This document shows, one piece after another, positions 1 to 11,551 of a DNA stretch of 64,000 nucleotides; positions within the stretch are counted from its first letter, which is position 1, and every line of letters begins with the position of its first letter. The position numbers were made by a program, and so were the translations under genes. Source of the stretch: Loigolactobacillus coryniformis subsp. coryniformis KCTC 3167 = DSM 20001 (GTDB lineage: Bacteria; Bacillota; Bacilli; Lactobacillales; Lactobacillaceae); contig NZ_CP017713.1 in the NCBI RefSeq assembly GCF_002706425.1, forward strand, positions 1,178,001 through 1,242,000. The letters run 5' to 3'. Below the pieces are notes generated by a model. It saw only the letters and a list, made by a program, of their open reading frames with translations. It was not told the DNA's origin and did not search any database.

Positions 1-641
1 AAAATGAACCCGCACAGTATATTGTTGGTCACGCGCCGTTTTACGGACATGAATTTAAGGTCACAACCGCGACTTTGATCCCACGCTCAGAAACAGAAGA
101 GTTGGTTGAATGGGCATTAAATGAATTGCCAGCTACACCATTGAAAATATTGGATCTAGGAACTGGCAGTGGTGCAATCGCAGTTAGCTTAAAGTTAGCG
201 CGTCCCCAGTGGCAAGTTTGGGCTAGTGATATTTCGGCGGCAGCATTAACTGTTGCTGCCGACAATGCGCATGACTTGGGTGCAGCCATTAATTTTCGGC
301 AAAGTGATGTTTTTACTAATTTAGCGGTCGAAAAATTTGATGCGATCATCAGCAATCCGCCTTATATTGCCCCTAGTGAGCGTGATGTGATGGATGCCAG
401 TGTTTTAGCCCATGAGCCAGCAACGGCTTTGTTTGCCGCTGAAGCTGGTTTAGCAATTTATCGGCGTATTTTGACTGACTTACCGCAACATTTGACGATC
501 AACGGCCAGTTTTTTGGTGAGTTTGGTTATCATCAGCGACCAGCACTGGCTAAAATGGTTGCCGAATTATTACCGGCGAGTCAAGTGAAGTTCCGGCGTG
601 ATCTAGCTGGTCATGAGCGGATGCTCCAGATCAAACTATGA
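1..641 (+). CDS. prmC: PrmC, release factor glutamine methyltransferase (5' end outside window)
   Basis: The reading frame is open from base 3, so the gene starts before the window; about 212 C-terminal codons are visible. PrmC (HemK) uses S-adenosylmethionine to methylate the glutamine of the GGQ motif in peptide release factors RF1 and RF2. Visible landmarks are the SAM-binding LDLGTGSGAIAVSL segment and the diagnostic substrate-binding motif SNPPYI. The gene normally follows prfA, which would lie just upstream. It ends in TGA immediately before the ywlC region, so the two are probably cotranscribed. Identification is secure from the two motifs and the gene order. Confidence 0.95.
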   Translation, partial: NEPAQYIVGHAPFYGHEFKVTTATLIPRSETEELVEWALNELPATPLKILDLGTGSGAIAVSLKLARPQWQVWASDISAAALTVAADNAHDLGAAINFRQSDVFTNLAVEKFDAIISNPPYIAPSERDVMDASVLAHEPATALFAAEAGLAIYRRILTDLPQHLTINGQFFGEFGYHQRPALAKMVAELLPASQVKFRRDLAGHERMLQIKL

Positions 642-659
642 ATGAAAGAAGGAAGTACG

Positions 660-1682
660 TTGCAAACAAAAGTTTTTAAACCAGATCAATTGGCGGCCGC
701 TGCTGCTGAATTGGCTGCTGGTGAATTAGTGGCTTTTCCCACGGAAACAGTCTACGGTTTAGGTGCCGATGCAACGAATGAAACGGCAGTAAAAAAAGTT
801 TATCAAGCAAAAGGAAGACCTAGTGACAATCCATTGATCGTTCACGTAGCTGATGTGGCAACAGTCAAAAAATATGTGGCTGATTTTCCCACGACAGCTG
901 AAAAACTGACCCAAGCCTTTTGGCCAGGTTCGTTGACGATCATCTTGCCATTACAACCTAATGCTTTCTCGAAAACAGTTACTGGTGGCTTGAATACAGC
1001 GGCTTTTCGTAATCCGCGTAATCAAGTGACCTTGGATCTGATCAAGCAATTAGGGCGGCCAATCGTTGGACCGTCAGCTAATACTTCGGGAAAACCAAGT
1101 CCAACATTGGCAGAACATGTTTTACATGATTTGGCGGGTAAAATTGCTGGTGTTGTTGATGATGGTCCAACGGGTGTCGGCTTAGAATCGACTGTGATCG
1201 ACTTGAGTACAGCAACTCCCACAATTTTGCGGCCTGGCGCAGTGACTAAAGAAGATATTGAAGCAGTGATCGGTTCGATCGATGCTGATCATCATAAAGT
1301 CAAAGCAGATGAAGTCCCTAAGGCACCGGGAATGAAATATAAACATTACGCGCCGAATGCGCAAGTTTATATGACAGCGGCTACGGACTTCAAGGCGGCG
1401 GCCGCTTGGGCACGTGAACAGGGTGAACCATTCGGCTTATTGGCAACGGATCAGGTGTTAGCTGAATTTTCTGCTTTAGCACCAGCTTATCGTTTTTCTT
1501 TAGGTGATTCGATCGTAACAGCCAGTCAGCATTTATTTGATGGCTTACGGCACTACGATCAATTACCTGAGGTCAAGTTGATTTTAGCAGAGGAATTCCC
1601 AGCCCAAGGCTTAGGTGTTGCTTACATGAATCGGTTAGCTAAGTCAGCAGGTCAACAGCGCTTTACGAAAAGTGAACACTAA
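660..1682 (+). CDS. ywlC: L-threonylcarbamoyladenylate synthase (Sua5/YwlC type)
   Basis: Makes threonylcarbamoyl-AMP from threonine, bicarbonate and ATP, the first step of t6A modification at position 37 of ANN-decoding tRNAs. The N-terminal YrdC-like domain carries KGRPSDNPLIVH and SANTSGKPSPT; a C-terminal Sua5 domain follows a short linker, giving about 340 residues, the long Sua5 form. I place the start at TTG 660 because AGAAGGAAG lies a few bases upstream; the in-frame ATG at 642 abuts the prmC stop and has no Shine-Dalgarno site. Likely cotranscribed with prmC, as in most Firmicutes. Confidence 0.93.
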   Translation: MQTKVFKPDQLAAAAAELAAGELVAFPTETVYGLGADATNETAVKKVYQAKGRPSDNPLIVHVADVATVKKYVADFPTTAEKLTQAFWPGSLTIILPLQPNAFSKTVTGGLNTAAFRNPRNQVTLDLIKQLGRPIVGPSANTSGKPSPTLAEHVLHDLAGKIAGVVDDGPTGVGLESTVIDLSTATPTILRPGAVTKEDIEAVIGSIDADHHKVKADEVPKAPGMKYKHYAPNAQVYMTAATDFKAAAAWAREQGEPFGLLATDQVLAEFSALAPAYRFSLGDSIVTASQHLFDGLRHYDQLPEVKLILAEEFPAQGLGVAYMNRLAKSAGQQRFTKSEH

Positions 1683-1699
1683 TTATAATTAGTATTTTC

Positions 1700-1757
1700 T
1701 AGACGTGTCTAGCTAAATGGTTGTTAAGTAACAATCAAACGCTTCAAGACACGTCTA
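1700..1757. repeat. Inverted repeat upstream of glyA
   Basis: AGACGTGTCT at 1701-1710 and AGACACGTCT at 1747-1756 are perfect 10-base inverted arms. The 36-base interval holds a second dyad, TTGTTAAGTAACAA (1721-1734). The right arm is followed only by ATTTTG, so it is a weak terminator for ywlC at best. The right arm also overlaps the glyA -35 region, so it could be an operator. Which role is correct cannot be decided from sequence. Confidence 0.6.
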
Positions 1758-1774
1758 TTTTGATATGGTATAAT
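1746..1774 (+). promoter_or_regulatory. glyA promoter, extended -10
   Basis: TATAAT at 1769-1774 is preceded by TGG, an extended -10 element. The -35 hexamer AAGACA (1746-1751) lies 17 bases upstream. About 78 bases separate it from the glyA start; this 5' leader contains a small hairpin with arms TTACGC (1810-1815) and GCGTAA (1821-1826). Confidence 0.7.
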
Positions 1775-1852
1775 CGGCTTATTCGGTGAGGTTAAGGCTG
1801 GCTCATTGATTACGCATTAAGCGTAAATATCAGTTTTGGAGGATGATGCGCA

Positions 1853-3103
1853 ATGGATTTTCACGTTGATGATCAGGAAGTTTGGCAGGCAATTCGACAA
1901 GAGGAGCAACGGCAAGAACATAATATTGAGTTAATCGCATCGGAAAATATTGTTTCTGATGCGGTACGCGCTGCTCAGGGTAGTGTCTTAACTAATAAAT
2001 ATGCAGAAGGCTATCCAAAACATCGTTTTTATGGTGGCTGTGAATATATTGATGTGATCGAGCAATTGGCGATTGATCGTGCCAAAGAATTATTCGGTGC
2101 AGAGTACGCTAATGTTCAACCGCACTCTGGTTCTGGGGCTAATATGGCAGCCTATTCGGCTTTACTCGAACCCGGTGATCGTGTGATCGGGATGAGTCTT
2201 GCTGAAGGTGGACATTTGACGCACGGTGCACCAATGAGTTTTAGTGGTCAAACTTATGACTTCAAAAGTTATGGGGTAGATGCTAAAACGGGTCGGATTG
2301 ATTTTGATGCAGTGCGTCAATTAGCCCATGATTTTCAACCTAAATTGATTGTCGCTGGTGCTTCGGCTTATAGCCGTGAGATCGACTTTAAGCAATTCCG
2401 TGAAATTGCTGATGAGGTTGATGCGTACTTAATGGTGGACATGGCCCACATTGCTGGTTTAGTAGCAGCGGGCCTACACCAAAGCCCTGTACCATATGCT
2501 GACATTGTTACTACGACCACCCATAAAACTTTACGTGGGCCACGTGGCGGCCTTATCTTGGCAAAAGAGCAATATGCTAAGGCAATCAACTCAGCAGTCT
2601 TTCCTGGCATCCAAGGTGGTCCGTTGGAGCATGTGATTGCTGGTAAGGCAATTGCTTTGAAAGAAGCTTTACAGCCAGAGTTTAAGGCCTATGCCCAGCA
2701 GATCATTGTTAATGCTCAAGCCATGGCCGAGGTTTTTGCTGCGGATGAGCGCATAAAAATTATTTCCGGTGGCACAGATAATCATTTAATGTTATTGGAC
2801 GTCACAAAATTTGGTTTAACAGGTCGCGATGTTCAGGATCTGCTGGATACAGTCAGCATTACTGTCAATAAAAATACGATCCCTAACGAACAAAATGGCC
2901 CATTCCGGACTAGTGGGATTCGGGTGGGGACACCGGCGATCACAACTCGTGGTATGAAAGAAGCCGAAGCTAAGCAAGTGGCACAATTAATTTTACGGGC
3001 AATCGAGCAACGCGAAGATCCAAATGCATTGGCCGAAGTTAAGCGGGATGTATTCGCTTTAACGGAACAATTTCCGATCAATGCAAAAAGATTTGAATTT
3101 TAA
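1853..3103 (+). CDS. glyA: Serine hydroxymethyltransferase
   Basis: PLP enzyme that interconverts serine and glycine while charging tetrahydrofolate with a one-carbon unit; cytosolic. At 416 residues it has the normal bacterial length. The PLP-binding lysine is in [14 protein letters not shown], and LIASENIVS near the N-terminus and [13 protein letters not shown] are family signatures. The ATG at 1853 is preceded by TTGGAGGATGATGCGCA, a strong ribosome binding site. The gene has its own promoter and lies between ywlC and upp, the usual Firmicute order. Confidence 0.97.
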   Translation: MDFHVDDQEVWQAIRQEEQRQEHNIELIASENIVSDAVRAAQGSVLTNKYAEGYPKHRFYGGCEYIDVIEQLAIDRAKELFGAEYANVQPHSGSGANMAAYSALLEPGDRVIGMSLAEGGHLTHGAPMSFSGQTYDFKSYGVDAKTGRIDFDAVRQLAHDFQPKLIVAGASAYSREIDFKQFREIADEVDAYLMVDMAHIAGLVAAGLHQSPVPYADIVTTTTHKTLRGPRGGLILAKEQYAKAINSAVFPGIQGGPLEHVIAGKAIALKEALQPEFKAYAQQIIVNAQAMAEVFAADERIKIISGGTDNHLMLLDVTKFGLTGRDVQDLLDTVSITVNKNTIPNEQNGPFRTSGIRVGTPAITTRGMKEAEAKQVAQLILRAIEQREDPNALAEVKRDVFALTEQFPINAKRFEF

Positions 3104-3150
3104 CTAGCCATAGCGACTATAATTCGCTAAAATATAAGTAATCAAATTGG

Positions 3151-3191
3151 GAAAACGGGACACGCTGATTTTTTTGGTGTGTGCCGTTTTC
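3151..3191 (+). promoter_or_regulatory. Hairpin in the glyA-upp gap with U-rich loop
   Basis: GAAAACGGGACACGC (3151-3165) can pair with GTGTGTGCCGTTTTC (3177-3191), with one mismatch inside the helix and one wobble. The T-rich run sits in the loop rather than after the stem, so it does not look like an intrinsic terminator. It lies 38 bases before upp and could be a leader structure or processing site. No PyrR-type consensus is visible. Confidence 0.5.
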
Positions 3192-3229
3192 TGCAGTCTG
3201 CAACTAATATCAATAAGAGGAGCGTAATC

Positions 3230-3859
3230 ATGGGAGAACTACATGTAATTGACCATCCGTTAGTCCAGCACAAGTTAACGATCATTCGCGATAAAAAGGT
3301 GGGGACACAACAATTCCGCCAGGTTGTCAACGAAATCGCAACTTTAATGGCCTACGAAGTTACTCGTAATATGGCGACAGAAGATGTGGTCGTCGAAACC
3401 CCAATTGCAAAAACAACGCAAAAATCATTAACCGGTAAAAAGGTGGCTATTGTGCCAATTTTACGGGCCGGCTTGGGTATGGTCGATGGCTTCTTAGAAT
3501 TGATTCCCGCAGCTAAAGTTGGTCATATTGGGATGTACCGTGACCATGAAACTTTGAAACCAGTCGAATACTTTGTCAAAATGCCGACTGATATTGATCA
3601 ACGGGAATTGTTTGTTGTTGATCCAATGTTGGCTACCGGCGGTTCTGCGATCATGGCGATCGATGCCCTGAAAAAGCGCGGCGCAAAGCAAATCAAATTT
3701 GTCGGCTTGGTTGCAGCACCAGAAGGCGTCAAAGCCTTGCAAGAAGCACACCCCGATGTTGATATTTACGTCGCTGGTCTAGATGACTATCTAAATGAAG
3801 ATGGCTACATCGTTCCAGGTTTAGGCGATGCTGGTGATCGACTATTCGGGACAAAATAA
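3230..3859 (+). CDS. upp: Uracil phosphoribosyltransferase
   Basis: Salvages uracil by joining it to PRPP to give UMP. The start is the ATG at 3230, giving the standard 209 residues; AGAGGAG sits 7 bases upstream. An in-frame ATG at 3179 would add 17 residues overlapping a hairpin and is rejected. The PRPP-binding loop is in [11 protein letters not shown], and [17 protein letters not shown] is the typical uracil-binding C-terminus. It precedes the ATP synthase operon, a common Firmicute arrangement. Confidence 0.97.
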   Translation: MGELHVIDHPLVQHKLTIIRDKKVGTQQFRQVVNEIATLMAYEVTRNMATEDVVVETPIAKTTQKSLTGKKVAIVPILRAGLGMVDGFLELIPAAKVGHIGMYRDHETLKPVEYFVKMPTDIDQRELFVVDPMLATGGSAIMAIDALKKRGAKQIKFVGLVAAPEGVKALQEAHPDVDIYVAGLDDYLNEDGYIVPGLGDAGDRLFGTK

Positions 3860-3869
3860 CGTGAACTTT

Positions 3870-3915
3870 AAACTCAGCTGATCTAGCAATGCCTAGATTA
3901 GCTGAGTTTATTTTG
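3870..3915 (+). terminator. Intrinsic terminator of upp
   Basis: AAACTCAGCT-G-ATCTAG pairs with CTAGAT-T-AGCTGAGTTT across a CAATGC loop, followed by ATTTTGTT. A long stem and T-rich tail directly after upp. Confidence 0.85.
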
Positions 3916-4298
3916 TTGTGAGCTACTTACAGGTGCCTCACTAACAAAAAAAGTAGCTATTTCACAAACAAAGTTCCAGCACTATAATCGCTAGCGGGCC
4001 AAAATAGCTGGAAGCTATTTGGTTTATTTGACTTAGCGGATCAGAATATTTTTGGCTGCAACGTAACCTTGAATTTATTTCCTTTGTATCTAATATTATG
4101 GATATTAAACGTAAAAAATAAATTCATATTTATTTTTTTCATGAAAAACTGTGTGCTACTAGGCTTTTTATGATTATAAATCGCTTTCGTATGTCGATAA
4201 TCAATTTTGTATTTTTAGTGTATTGGTGGTATTATAACGATTGTATTTTAGATGGGTCTGCAACATGTGCTGTCTAAAGTCTTTTCTGCAAATGTGCT
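3916..4298. other. AT-rich non-coding interval upstream of atp operon
   Basis: No convincing gene. It holds an inverted repeat AGCTACTT (3921-3928)/AAGTAGCT (3951-3958) and a second hairpin, CCAAAATAGCT (3999-4009) with AGCTATTTGG (4013-4022), followed by TTTATTTG, which may be a back-up terminator. From about 4060 the sequence is very AT-rich. A weak extra promoter candidate is TTGTAT (4207-4212), 17 bases, TATTAT (4230-4235). A 35-codon ATG frame at about 4170 lacks a ribosome binding site and is not called. Confidence 0.5.
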
Positions 4299-4327
4299 TT
4301 GATGCGGTCTTAGTTCTATGATACACT
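4299..4327 (+). promoter_or_regulatory. atp operon promoter
   Basis: TTGATG (4299-4304), 17-base spacer, TACACT (4322-4327) with an upstream TG in the extended -10 position. It is the best sigma-A match ahead of atpB and leaves a leader of about 75 bases. Confidence 0.65.
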
Positions 4328-4410
4328 CAGAATACAGTGACTTTGTGTACATATGTTTTAACCGTGCAACACTGTGGAAGCAAATCGGTTGTGAAAAGAG
4401 GTGAGATTCT

Positions 4411-5127
4411 GTGAATGAAGAGAGTTACGTTGTAAAGTTTTTGGGGATTCCCTTCAACATTACCAACGTTGTCTCAGGATTGATAGCAATGGTCATCGTA
4501 TTCTGTTTGGTTTGGTTCTTGTCGCGTAATTTGGCATTACGGCCAAAAGGCAAGCAAAACGTGTTGGAATGGATCATTGATTTTACCAATGGTATTGTCT
4601 CGACTAACGTTCCTGGTGAGCAAGGGAAACGGTTCAATTTATTAGCTTTTGTACTGTTTTTATTTATTTTTGTTGCGAACCAAATGGGGCTGTTAGTGCA
4701 AGTCATTATTGGCGGCAAGACTTTGATCAAATCACCGACGGCTGATCCAATGGTTACGATGTCTTTAGCTCTGCTGGTCTTATTAGTATCACATTATTTT
4801 GGTGTTATGATCTTTGGTTTCAAGGGATATTTGGTCAATTCCTACATGCGACCAGTAAGTTTCATGTTACCAATTAATGTGCTGGAAGAGTTTACTAATT
4901 TCCTGACGCTAGCATTCCGTCTATACGGGAACATTTTTGCCGGTGAAGTGCTGCTGACTCTGATCGGCGGCGTCGCAAAGTCTCACGGCCTCGTGACAAC
5001 AATTGTCGCGTTACCGCTGGAGATGATCTGGCAAGGATTCTCAATCTTCATTGGTAGTATCCAAGCTTATGTATTCGTCACCTTGTCCATGGTTTATATC
5101 TCGAAAAAAGTTGAAGTCGAAGAATAG
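4411..5127 (+). CDS. atpB: ATP synthase Fo subunit a
   Basis: Membrane subunit that forms the two proton half-channels against the c-ring. At 238 residues it has several hydrophobic segments and the essential arginine in LAFRLYGNIFAGE near residue 170. The start is GTG 4411 behind AAAAGAGGTGAG. It is first in the eight-gene atpBEFHAGDC operon; no separate atpI was found upstream. In lactobacilli this enzyme mainly hydrolyses ATP to expel protons. Confidence 0.96.
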   Translation: MNEESYVVKFLGIPFNITNVVSGLIAMVIVFCLVWFLSRNLALRPKGKQNVLEWIIDFTNGIVSTNVPGEQGKRFNLLAFVLFLFIFVANQMGLLVQVIIGGKTLIKSPTADPMVTMSLALLVLLVSHYFGVMIFGFKGYLVNSYMRPVSFMLPINVLEEFTNFLTLAFRLYGNIFAGEVLLTLIGGVAKSHGLVTTIVALPLEMIWQGFSIFIGSIQAYVFVTLSMVYISKKVEVEE

Positions 5128-5142
5128 ACCAACAAACCTTAG

Positions 5143-5370
<228 letters not shown>

Positions 5371-5377
5371 TCGCTGT

Positions 5378-5402
5378 AGGCAGCATTAAGTCTGCCTTTT
5401 TT
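5378..5402 (+). terminator. Terminator-like hairpin between atpE and atpF
   Basis: AGGCAG (5378-5383) and CTGCCT (5392-5397) flank an 8-base loop and are followed by TTTTTTG, the pattern of a weak intrinsic terminator inside the operon. Two further dyads follow before atpF: CAGAAATTTCTG (5410-5421) and a TGTCCG/CGGAACA hairpin. They could cause partial termination or stabilise the upstream atpB-atpE message. Confidence 0.6.
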
Positions 5403-5477
5403 GATTGAACAGAAATTTCTGCGAATTAAGCGGTGTCCGTGCCGCGGAACACATTCTTACAAAGGAGGTGTCAATAG

Positions 5478-6002
5478 ATGCTTTCACATTTCGTTATTGG
5501 TGCTGCCAGTGGTTTATACATTGGTGATCTATTGTTTTATGCCATTTCGTTCATTATCTTAGTTGCGTTGATCAAGCACTTTGCTTGGGGACCAGTGACT
5601 AAAATGATGGATGAACGGGCCAACAAGATTTCTGGTGACTTGGACTATGCGGAAAAGTCCCGGAATGAAGCGACTGAATTAGCGGCTAAACGCCAAGCTG
5701 AATTAGATCGTTCACAAACAGAAGCCACTAGTATTGTGACAACTGCGCGCCAAAATGGTGAAAAGCAGCGACAAACCATCATCGAACAAGCACAAACTGA
5801 TGCAACAACTTTAAAGGCTAATGCCCAAAAAGATATTGTTCAAGAACGTGCGGATGCACTGAAGAGTGCCCAAAATGATGTCGCTGCCTTATCTATTGAG
5901 ATTGCTTCTAAAATCATTCAAAAAGAACTGAATGCCACTGACCAAAAGGCACTGATTGATTCTTATATCGAAGGGTTGGGGAAGCAAAATGGCGCTAGAT
6001 AA
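5478..6002 (+). CDS. atpF: ATP synthase Fo subunit b
   Basis: Peripheral stalk subunit: one N-terminal membrane helix (about residues 15-32) followed by a long charged, alanine- and glutamine-rich coiled coil that reaches F1. At 174 residues the length is normal. AAGGAGGTG precedes the ATG at 5478. The last 14 bases overlap atpH, suggesting translational coupling. Confidence 0.95.
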   Translation: MLSHFVIGAASGLYIGDLLFYAISFIILVALIKHFAWGPVTKMMDERANKISGDLDYAEKSRNEATELAAKRQAELDRSQTEATSIVTTARQNGEKQRQTIIEQAQTDATTLKANAQKDIVQERADALKSAQNDVAALSIEIASKIIQKELNATDQKALIDSYIEGLGKQNGAR

Positions 6003-6531
6003 GTATACGATCGGGCAACGTTATGGCACGGCCTTATTTGATCTAGCGACAGAACAAGGAACGATCGATGCGGTTTATGCCGACGTTGCTGCATTACAGC
6101 AAGTATTTGCTGATACACCAACTTTGGCGGCCACACTGACTAATGCGACGTTGACCTTAGAACAAAAGCAACCTATTTTAACTAGCTTGCAACAAGGTGC
6201 AACTGACAGTGTTAAAAACTTGATCCAAATGGTTTTTGATTATGGTCGGATGAATGAAATGCCATTTATCCTAGCTGCATTTATGCAACGTTATGACCAA
6301 GTTAATGGTATTGTCCATGCTAAAGTGACATCGGCAGTTGCTTTGACGACGGAGCAGCAGCAGGCTTTATCGACACAATTAGCGGCCCGTTTAGGTGCTA
6401 AACAGATCACAATCGATAATACGGTTGATGAAGCCGTGATCGGTGGCGTGATCGTTGAAGCTAATAATTTGGTTATTGACGGCAGTATTCGCAGTAAGCT
6501 TGCACAAGTTCGGCAATTACTATTAGGTTAA
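5989..6531 (+). CDS. atpH: ATP synthase F1 subunit delta
   Basis: Connects the peripheral stalk to the top of F1. I use the ATG at 5989 inside the end of atpF (180 residues, [20 protein letters not shown]), the usual delta N-terminus. An ATG at 5956 would add 11 residues with no family support. The C-terminal [20 protein letters not shown] segment is the typical delta signature. A gap of about 80 bases separates it from atpA. Confidence 0.95.
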   Translation: MALDKYTIGQRYGTALFDLATEQGTIDAVYADVAALQQVFADTPTLAATLTNATLTLEQKQPILTSLQQGATDSVKNLIQMVFDYGRMNEMPFILAAFMQRYDQVNGIVHAKVTSAVALTTEQQQALSTQLAARLGAKQITIDNTVDEAVIGGVIVEANNLVIDGSIRSKLAQVRQLLLG

Positions 6532-6595
6532 AAGGTATTTTGAGATTAGTTTAATTAGCGTTTTGCGACATTTTGTCCAAAAACGGTTTATTTAA

Positions 6596-8137
<1,542 letters not shown>

Positions 8138-8151
8138 AAGGAGATGAGATT

Positions 8152-9087
8152 ATGGCTGAATCATTAACTGAGATCAAACGCCGGATCGCATCGACTAAAA
8201 GTACCGAAAAAATCACCCAGGCCATGCAAATGGTTTCGGCGGCTAAGTTGAATCAGATCGAAAAGAAATCGACCGCTTATCAGCTATACTCTTCTAAAAT
8301 TCGTGAAATCGTGACCCACATGGCAGCTGCACAGTTGTTGGCAATTAATAATGCCAATGATCTGCGTGAAAAAAATGATGAGCCACAAACCACTCAGGAT
8401 CAGCTTAAAGTCAGCAGTATGCTCCAACAGCGACCAATCAAAAAGACTGGTTACTTGGTCATTACTTCTGACCGTGGTTTAGTCGGTAGTTATAACAGTA
8501 GTGTCATCAAAGCCGTTACTGATATGATCACCAACGACCACAAATCTGCTGATGAATACGTCTTTATGGCGGTTGGTGGTACAGGTGCAGATTTCTTTAA
8601 GAATCGGGGCATGAATATTGCCTACGAATATCGTGGTGTTAGTGATGTCCCAACTTTTAATGAAGTGCGGGAGATCGTAACAACTGCGGTTTCGATGTAC
8701 GATTCTGGTGTATTTGATGAGTTATACGTTTGCTACAACCATCATGTCAATACATTACGTTCAGAATTCCGTGCTGAAAAGATGTTACCAATCACTGATT
8801 TAGATGTTACTGAAGTGCAAGATCAGCACATTGAGTACATTGCAGATCCTTCACAAGAAGAAGTGCTGGATGCAATTTTACCGCAGTATGCCGCTAGTTT
8901 GATTTTTGGTGCCTTAATGGATGCCAAAGCTGCTGAACATTCTGCCGGTATGAATGCAATGCGTAGTGCAACTGATAATGCCAATGATTTGATCGATAAA
9001 TTGACGTTGACCTATAACCGGGCGCGTCAAGGTGCGATCACACAAGAACTTACAGAAATTACGGCTGGGGCCAGTGCATTAGAATAG
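8152..9087 (+). CDS. atpG: ATP synthase F1 subunit gamma
   Basis: Central rotor shaft whose coiled coil turns inside the alpha-beta hexamer. Both conserved ends are present: the N-terminal IKRRIASTKSTEKITQAMQM helix and the C-terminal MNAMRSATDNANDLIDKL helix. At 311 residues it is slightly long, with an insertion around residues 65-95, as in other lactobacilli. AAGGAGATGAG precedes the start. Confidence 0.96.
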   Translation: MAESLTEIKRRIASTKSTEKITQAMQMVSAAKLNQIEKKSTAYQLYSSKIREIVTHMAAAQLLAINNANDLREKNDEPQTTQDQLKVSSMLQQRPIKKTGYLVITSDRGLVGSYNSSVIKAVTDMITNDHKSADEYVFMAVGGTGADFFKNRGMNIAYEYRGVSDVPTFNEVREIVTTAVSMYDSGVFDELYVCYNHHVNTLRSEFRAEKMLPITDLDVTEVQDQHIEYIADPSQEEVLDAILPQYAASLIFGALMDAKAAEHSAGMNAMRSATDNANDLIDKLTLTYNRARQGAITQELTEITAGASALE

Positions 9088-9106
9088 TCCTAGTAATTAA
9101 AAATGA

Positions 9107-10573
<1,467 letters not shown>

Positions 10574-10584
10574 GAGGTGCACAA

Positions 10585-11010
10585 ATGGCTGACAAACCAG
10601 TTTTGACAGTTAATATTGTCACTCCTGATGGGATCGTATACGATCATCACGCAACGATGGTTATTGTGAAGGCCCTCGATGGACAATTGGGGATCATGCC
10701 GAATCATGAACCAATCATTGCACCGCTACAAATTGATGAAGTTCGCGTTAAACGTGTAGATAATCCGGGACACGAAGATGCAATTGCCGTTAATGGTGGT
10801 TTCATGGAAATGTCCAACAATGTTGCTTCAATCGTCGCTGATTCAGCAGAACGAGAACGTGATATTGATGTATCACGGGCACAGTTAGCTGAACAACGCG
10901 CTGAAGAGCGGATCAAAACGGCTAAAGCAAAGCATGATGCGGATGAATTGGCACGGGCGCAAATTAAGTTACGCCGTGCGGTGAACCGAATCAATGTAGC
11001 TAAACATTAA
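10585..11010 (+). CDS. atpC: ATP synthase F1 subunit epsilon
   Basis: Rotor-stalk subunit that couples gamma to the c-ring and can inhibit ATP hydrolysis. The 141-residue protein has the N-terminal beta-sandwich (VTPDGIVYDHHATMV, LGIMPNHEPIIAPL) and a C-terminal helical region rich in Arg, Ala and Glu. It is the last gene of the operon and is followed by a strong terminator. Confidence 0.96.
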   Translation: MADKPVLTVNIVTPDGIVYDHHATMVIVKALDGQLGIMPNHEPIIAPLQIDEVRVKRVDNPGHEDAIAVNGGFMEMSNNVASIVADSAERERDIDVSRAQLAEQRAEERIKTAKAKHDADELARAQIKLRRAVNRINVAKH

Positions 11011-11020
11011 GTTTTTTATA

Positions 11021-11062
11021 AATAAGCCAATGGTAAATTCGTTTACCGTTGGCTTATTTTTT
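11021..11062 (+). terminator. atp operon terminator
   Basis: AATAAGCCAATGGTAAA and TTTACCGTTGGCTTATT form a long stem capped by TTCG, followed by TTTT. A textbook intrinsic terminator. Confidence 0.92.
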
Positions 11063-11135
11063 AGTTAGACTGATTTAATGCGATCTTTACGAATCTTGAA
11101 TTCGGGCGATCTGAGTCGTTAGGTACAGTAAATGA

Positions 11136-11164
11136 TGATAAGCACTGATATAATAAGCTTATCA
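11136..11164. promoter_or_regulatory. Inverted repeat upstream of the DUF1146-murA promoter
   Basis: TGATAAGC (11136-11143) and GCTTATCA (11157-11164) are perfect 8-base arms separated by 13 bases, ending 8 bases before the -35 hexamer. The position suggests a protein-binding operator; the regulator is unknown. Confidence 0.45.
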
Positions 11165-11172
11165 GGAAAATT

Positions 11173-11201
11173 CTGACAATTCGATTAGTCTATGATAGAA
11201 T
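11173..11201 (+). promoter_or_regulatory. Promoter of DUF1146-murA unit
   Basis: CTGACA (11173-11178), 17-base spacer, TAGAAT (11196-11201) with TG in the extended -10 position. Five of six bases match at each hexamer. Confidence 0.75.
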
Positions 11202-11221
11202 AGTGACAGGAAAAACAGTTG

Positions 11222-11255
11222 GATGCAATGCTGCTTTGAGGTTGCATCTATTTTT
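11222..11255 (+). terminator. Leader hairpin with T-tract before DUF1146 gene
   Basis: GATGCAA (11222-11228) pairs with TTGCATC (11242-11248), followed by TATTTTT. It lies just after the promoter, within the 5' leader, so it could act as an attenuator of the DUF1146-murA message. The stem is short, so termination would be partial. Confidence 0.5.
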
Positions 11256-11289
11256 AACGGCCTAATCTAGTTAAAATGGGGATAATAGC

Positions 11290-11523
11290 ATGCAGAACAT
11301 CGGTATTCAAGCAGTAATTACATTGGCGTCTTATTTTATTTTTACCGGTGTGGCGTTTTGGGCTTTACAGGCGGTGCGCTTTGATCATTTACTGCGTGCC
11401 GGTCATGTCCCTCAGGCGCAGACTTTGTTTATTATTTTAGCTGCTGTTTTAGGTTATCTATGTACTAGCTTTTTCTTAAGTTTTATCGATAACACCCGTA
11501 ACTTGATTTTCTTGTTACGTTAA
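11290..11523 (+). CDS. DUF1146 small membrane protein (YwzB-like)
   Basis: 77 residues with two hydrophobic segments, about residues 5-27 and 45-68, joined by a short polar loop. DUF1146 proteins of unknown function are encoded between atpC and murA in many lactobacilli and bacilli, matching this position. It is followed 28 bases later by murA. Function unknown; a cell-envelope role is inferred from context only. Confidence 0.85.
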   Translation: MQNIGIQAVITLASYFIFTGVAFWALQAVRFDHLLRAGHVPQAQTLFIILAAVLGYLCTSFFLSFIDNTRNLIFLLR

Positions 11524-11551
11524 TCTAGTCAGTGTGACGGAGGGAAATTCC

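Noticed and set aside
4170-4277. A 35-codon ATG frame in the AT-rich region before atpB
   Set aside because: No ribosome binding site, no recognisable protein features, and it lies between promoter candidates.
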